From Gammaproteobacteria bacterium (GTDB lineage Bacteria > Pseudomonadota > Gammaproteobacteria > Enterobacterales > Alteromonadaceae): a stretch of DNA of 43,939 nucleotides. The notes beneath the pieces are model-generated. The model made no database searches and was not told where the DNA came from. It was given only the letters and a program-made list of their open reading frames with translations. Positions 42,429-43,939 of the stretch are shown one piece after another. Where the stretch lies: NCBI GenBank assembly GCA_018815765.1, contig JAHIWM010000056.1, positions 1 through 43,939 on the forward strand, read 5' to 3'. Made by a program: the position numbers and the translations under genes. Position 1 is the first letter of the stretch, and each line of letters opens with the position of its first letter.

Positions 42429-42861
42429 TTTTAGTCCTTTGGTCACAAATTTATCTGCCTCTATCTTACAGTCCGTTAGGCTGTAACAGTATCCACAGTT
42501 GTTAGCTTTTTTATCCGTCCTGAGTCTAATTCAATGATTATTTTTTGCACTGCTTTTCTATTCGTTATGCCAAAGCCATAACACAAGGGCCTTGCAGCAG
42601 ATCCGCCTTTAGTAAATACTGGCTCATTTGGCGGAACAGTGTGAAGTTCCGACATATTTAGTTACAACTTCAGCTCCTATTTCTCTGATAAATAGCTAAT
42701 TCATCTATATAAATTCCAGAAAGTTATTTTGGAGACCGCTCTGGCTTCGTTATGGTGAACAAGACCAAAAACAGGTTATTTTTTAGACACTTTATTGTCA
42801 TCACTGCGCGATACACTAGAGTTTTATGTATTGACCAGCTAAATTCGGGAAGGAAGCAGCT
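42429..42861. other. 433-bp divergent intergenic region without a gene
   Basis: Between the pump unit and the glycogen-binding protein gene. It holds two inverted repeats: TTACAG-N9-CTGTAA at 42466-42486, close to the pump start, and GGAAC-N8-GTTCC at 42633-42650; TCCGCC at 42602 can also pair with GGCGGA at 42630. These could be operators, but no regulator gene is adjacent. I found no convincing -35/-10 pair and no open frame. Confidence 0.5.
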
Positions 42862-43170
42862 ATGAGCATTAGTAAGCAGTATTTAAAAACCAAACCTGTC
42901 TGCAAAGTGACTTTTACTTTTGCAGGTCATCAGTATCCTCAAGCCCAAAGTGTCGCTTTAGCAGGAGACTTTAATAACTGGGACCCTGAAGCTGTGTTGA
43001 TGAAAAAAACCAAGACGGGTGACTTTACCGCCAGTCTGAATCTGGATAAAGAAAAGCAGTATCAATTCAGATATGTAGTGGATGGCCAAACCTGGTTAAA
43101 TGACGATGAAGCCGACGCTTACGTGCCGACTCAGGTCAGCTACGACCAGAATTCAGTGGTTCAGCTGTAA
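42862..43170 (+). CDS. Stand-alone AMPK-type glycogen-binding (CBM48/E-set) protein
   Basis: A 102-residue protein that is almost entirely one carbohydrate-binding early-set domain. SVALAGDFNNWDPEAVLMKK (about 29-48) is the family hallmark, with the tryptophan that stacks on glucan; YQFRYVVDGQTWLNDDEADA (about 67-86) holds the second sugar-binding tryptophan. It lacks a catalytic domain. Such small proteins occur in marine gammaproteobacteria; a role in binding glycogen or in regulation is guessed, not shown. No glycogen gene is in this window. ATG 42862 has GGAAGGA seven bases upstream. The long palindrome after its stop probably ends the transcript. Confidence 0.85.
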   Translation: MSISKQYLKTKPVCKVTFTFAGHQYPQAQSVALAGDFNNWDPEAVLMKKTKTGDFTASLNLDKEKQYQFRYVVDGQTWLNDDEADAYVPTQVSYDQNSVVQL

Positions 43171-43176
43171 AAAAAT

Positions 43177-43233
43177 AATTGGGGTCAGAGTAAAATTAAT
43201 TGTCTGGCAATTAATTTTACTCTGACCCCAATT
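43177..43233. repeat. Long perfect palindrome with TGGGGTCAGA ends (copy 2)
   Basis: Positions 43177-43201 are perfectly complementary to 43209-43233 with a 7-base loop, a 25-bp stem. The outer part contains TGGGGTCAGA as in 18231-18285, but the inner part is GTAAAATTAATT. A short T-run follows on the plus side. It lies between two convergent genes and is two bases from the end of the synthase gene. Confidence 0.9.
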
Positions 43234-43235
43234 TT

Positions 43236-43939
43236 TCAGCGTTTTTCCAGCACCAGACAACCTACTGAGTAGCCTGCACCAAAAGAGCATAAAATGGCTT
43301 TTTCGCCCGATTGAATACCCTCTTTGTTTTTGTGAAATGCAATCACTGAACCTGCAGACGCCGTATTGGCATAGGTATCCAACACCAGTGGAGCCTCTTC
43401 AGGCAAGGGGTCACGGCCTAAGATTTTCTTCGCAGCAAACAGGTTCATATTGATATTGGCCTGATGCAGCCATAAACGTTTTAAATCATCAGGCTCAACA
43501 GCTAAACGCTGCATCTCATTTAAAATCACATCCGCCACTATCGGCAGTAATTCTTTAAATACCTTGCGGCCCTGCTGTTTGAAAAATGGCGCATCCGGGT
43601 CAGTTTCTGGATGACAATGTTCGGTGTAACCCACATCACAACGGATGTTGTTAGAAAACTCAGTTTTTAAGCTCATGCCGAGAATACGGTAAGCATTGTC
43701 GGACGTAACAGTGTCTTCCGCTTCAATAATTGTGGCAGTGCAGACATCACCGAAAATAAAATGACTGTCGCGGTTGGTGTAATTCACTTGCGGTGAGGCA
43801 AATTCAGGGTTCACCACCAGCACTACTTTGGCCATACCACCACGAATAGCATTGACCGCATTGCTGATAGCAAAAGTAGCAGATGAACAAGCCACGTTCA
43901 TATCAAAAGCATAACCCGCAGCACCTAAAGCCTGTTGCA
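43236..43939 (-). CDS. FabH-like beta-ketoacyl-ACP synthase III, partial (N-terminus beyond window)
   Basis: The minus-strand frame is open to the right edge: 234 codons are visible before the stop at 43236-43238, and the first part of the gene is missing. The visible part begins QQALGAAGYAFDMNVACSSA, which carries the catalytic cysteine of condensing enzymes of the FabH type. The histidine is in WLHQANINMN and the asparagine in TYANTASAGS, completing the Cys-His-Asn triad. The final strands CSFGAGYSVGCLVLE match the FabH C-terminus. FabH enzymes start fatty-acid synthesis by condensing acyl-CoA with malonyl-ACP; the divergent sequence suggests one of the side families (for example the medium-chain PA3286 type of Pseudomonas) rather than the housekeeping FabH. 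No ATG within the window is the true start. Confidence 0.88.
   Translation of the reverse strand, partial: QQALGAAGYAFDMNVACSSATFAISNAVNAIRGGMAKVVLVVNPEFASPQVNYTNRDSHFIFGDVCTATIIEAEDTVTSDNAYRILGMSLKTEFSNNIRCDVGYTEHCHPETDPDAPFFKQQGRKVFKELLPIVADVILNEMQRLAVEPDDLKRLWLHQANINMNLFAAKKILGRDPLPEEAPLVLDTYANTASAGSVIAFHKNKEGIQSGEKAILCSFGAGYSVGCLVLEKR

Noticed and set aside
1-43939. CRISPR arrays, tRNA or rRNA genes, prophage or insertion sequences
   Set aside because: I saw no regularly spaced direct repeats, no cloverleaf-like sequences, and no transposase, integrase or phage structural genes.

Overview
The window looks like a chromosomal segment from a mid-GC aquatic gammaproteobacterium, most like Rheinheimera, Alishewanella or Shewanella. 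The gene content points there: the order pabB-nudL-sdaA that E. coli also has, a DUF3025 protein, a VF530-type protein, a two-domain class I fumarase, large GGDEF/EAL sensors and an S9 peptidase. This is inferred from protein families; no database search was run. There is no prophage, CRISPR array, rRNA, tRNA or insertion sequence that I can recognise.

Layout. 1-4.1 kb, minus strand: a partial DUF2252 gene, an exported amidohydrolase fused to a RidA domain, and a zinc alcohol dehydrogenase. 4.3-5.7 kb, plus: rimO, convergent with a membrane diguanylate cyclase across a bidirectional terminator. 7.2-9.5 kb, minus: a KefF/KefB-like potassium efflux pair. 9.7-11.9 kb, plus: a TTG-started PadR regulator, a HAAS-domain membrane protein and a membrane-anchored metallophosphoesterase; a palindrome covers the predicted -10 of this unit. 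11.9-12.4 kb, minus: a toxin-antitoxin pair whose toxin is frameshifted. 12.5-16.3 kb, minus: a Nudix protein, then DUF3025-natA-natB, tightly coupled. 16.6-21.9 kb, plus: asnB, an exported beta-propeller-like protein, VF530, a GNAT acetyltransferase and a DUF6968-like protein. 22-25.5 kb: pirin (minus) diverges from lemA and an M48 peptidase (plus). 25.6-34.2 kb, minus: a 1519-residue PAS/GAF/GGDEF/EAL sensor, yjbR, an S9 peptidase and fumarase. 34.3-37.8 kb, plus: pabB-nudL-sdaA. 38-42.4 kb, minus: an RND pump and its membrane fusion protein. The window ends with a small AMPK-type glycogen-binding protein (plus) and a partial FabH-like synthase (minus).

How the genes work together. The clearest functional units are the Kef pair, the NatAB exporter, LemA/M48 and the RND pump. 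The two c-di-GMP enzymes are separate units. Most of the rest is housekeeping or general metabolism.

The most unusual material is between genes. Two long perfect palindromes (18231-18285 and 43177-43233) share the same 10-base outer motif, TGGGGTCAGA, but have unrelated inner arms. Three diverged copies of a roughly 130-bp repeat lie at 16404, 23530 and 37848; the middle copy sits inside the lemA-M48 unit and has a second, smaller palindromic repeat within it. That small repeat has another copy at 13325.
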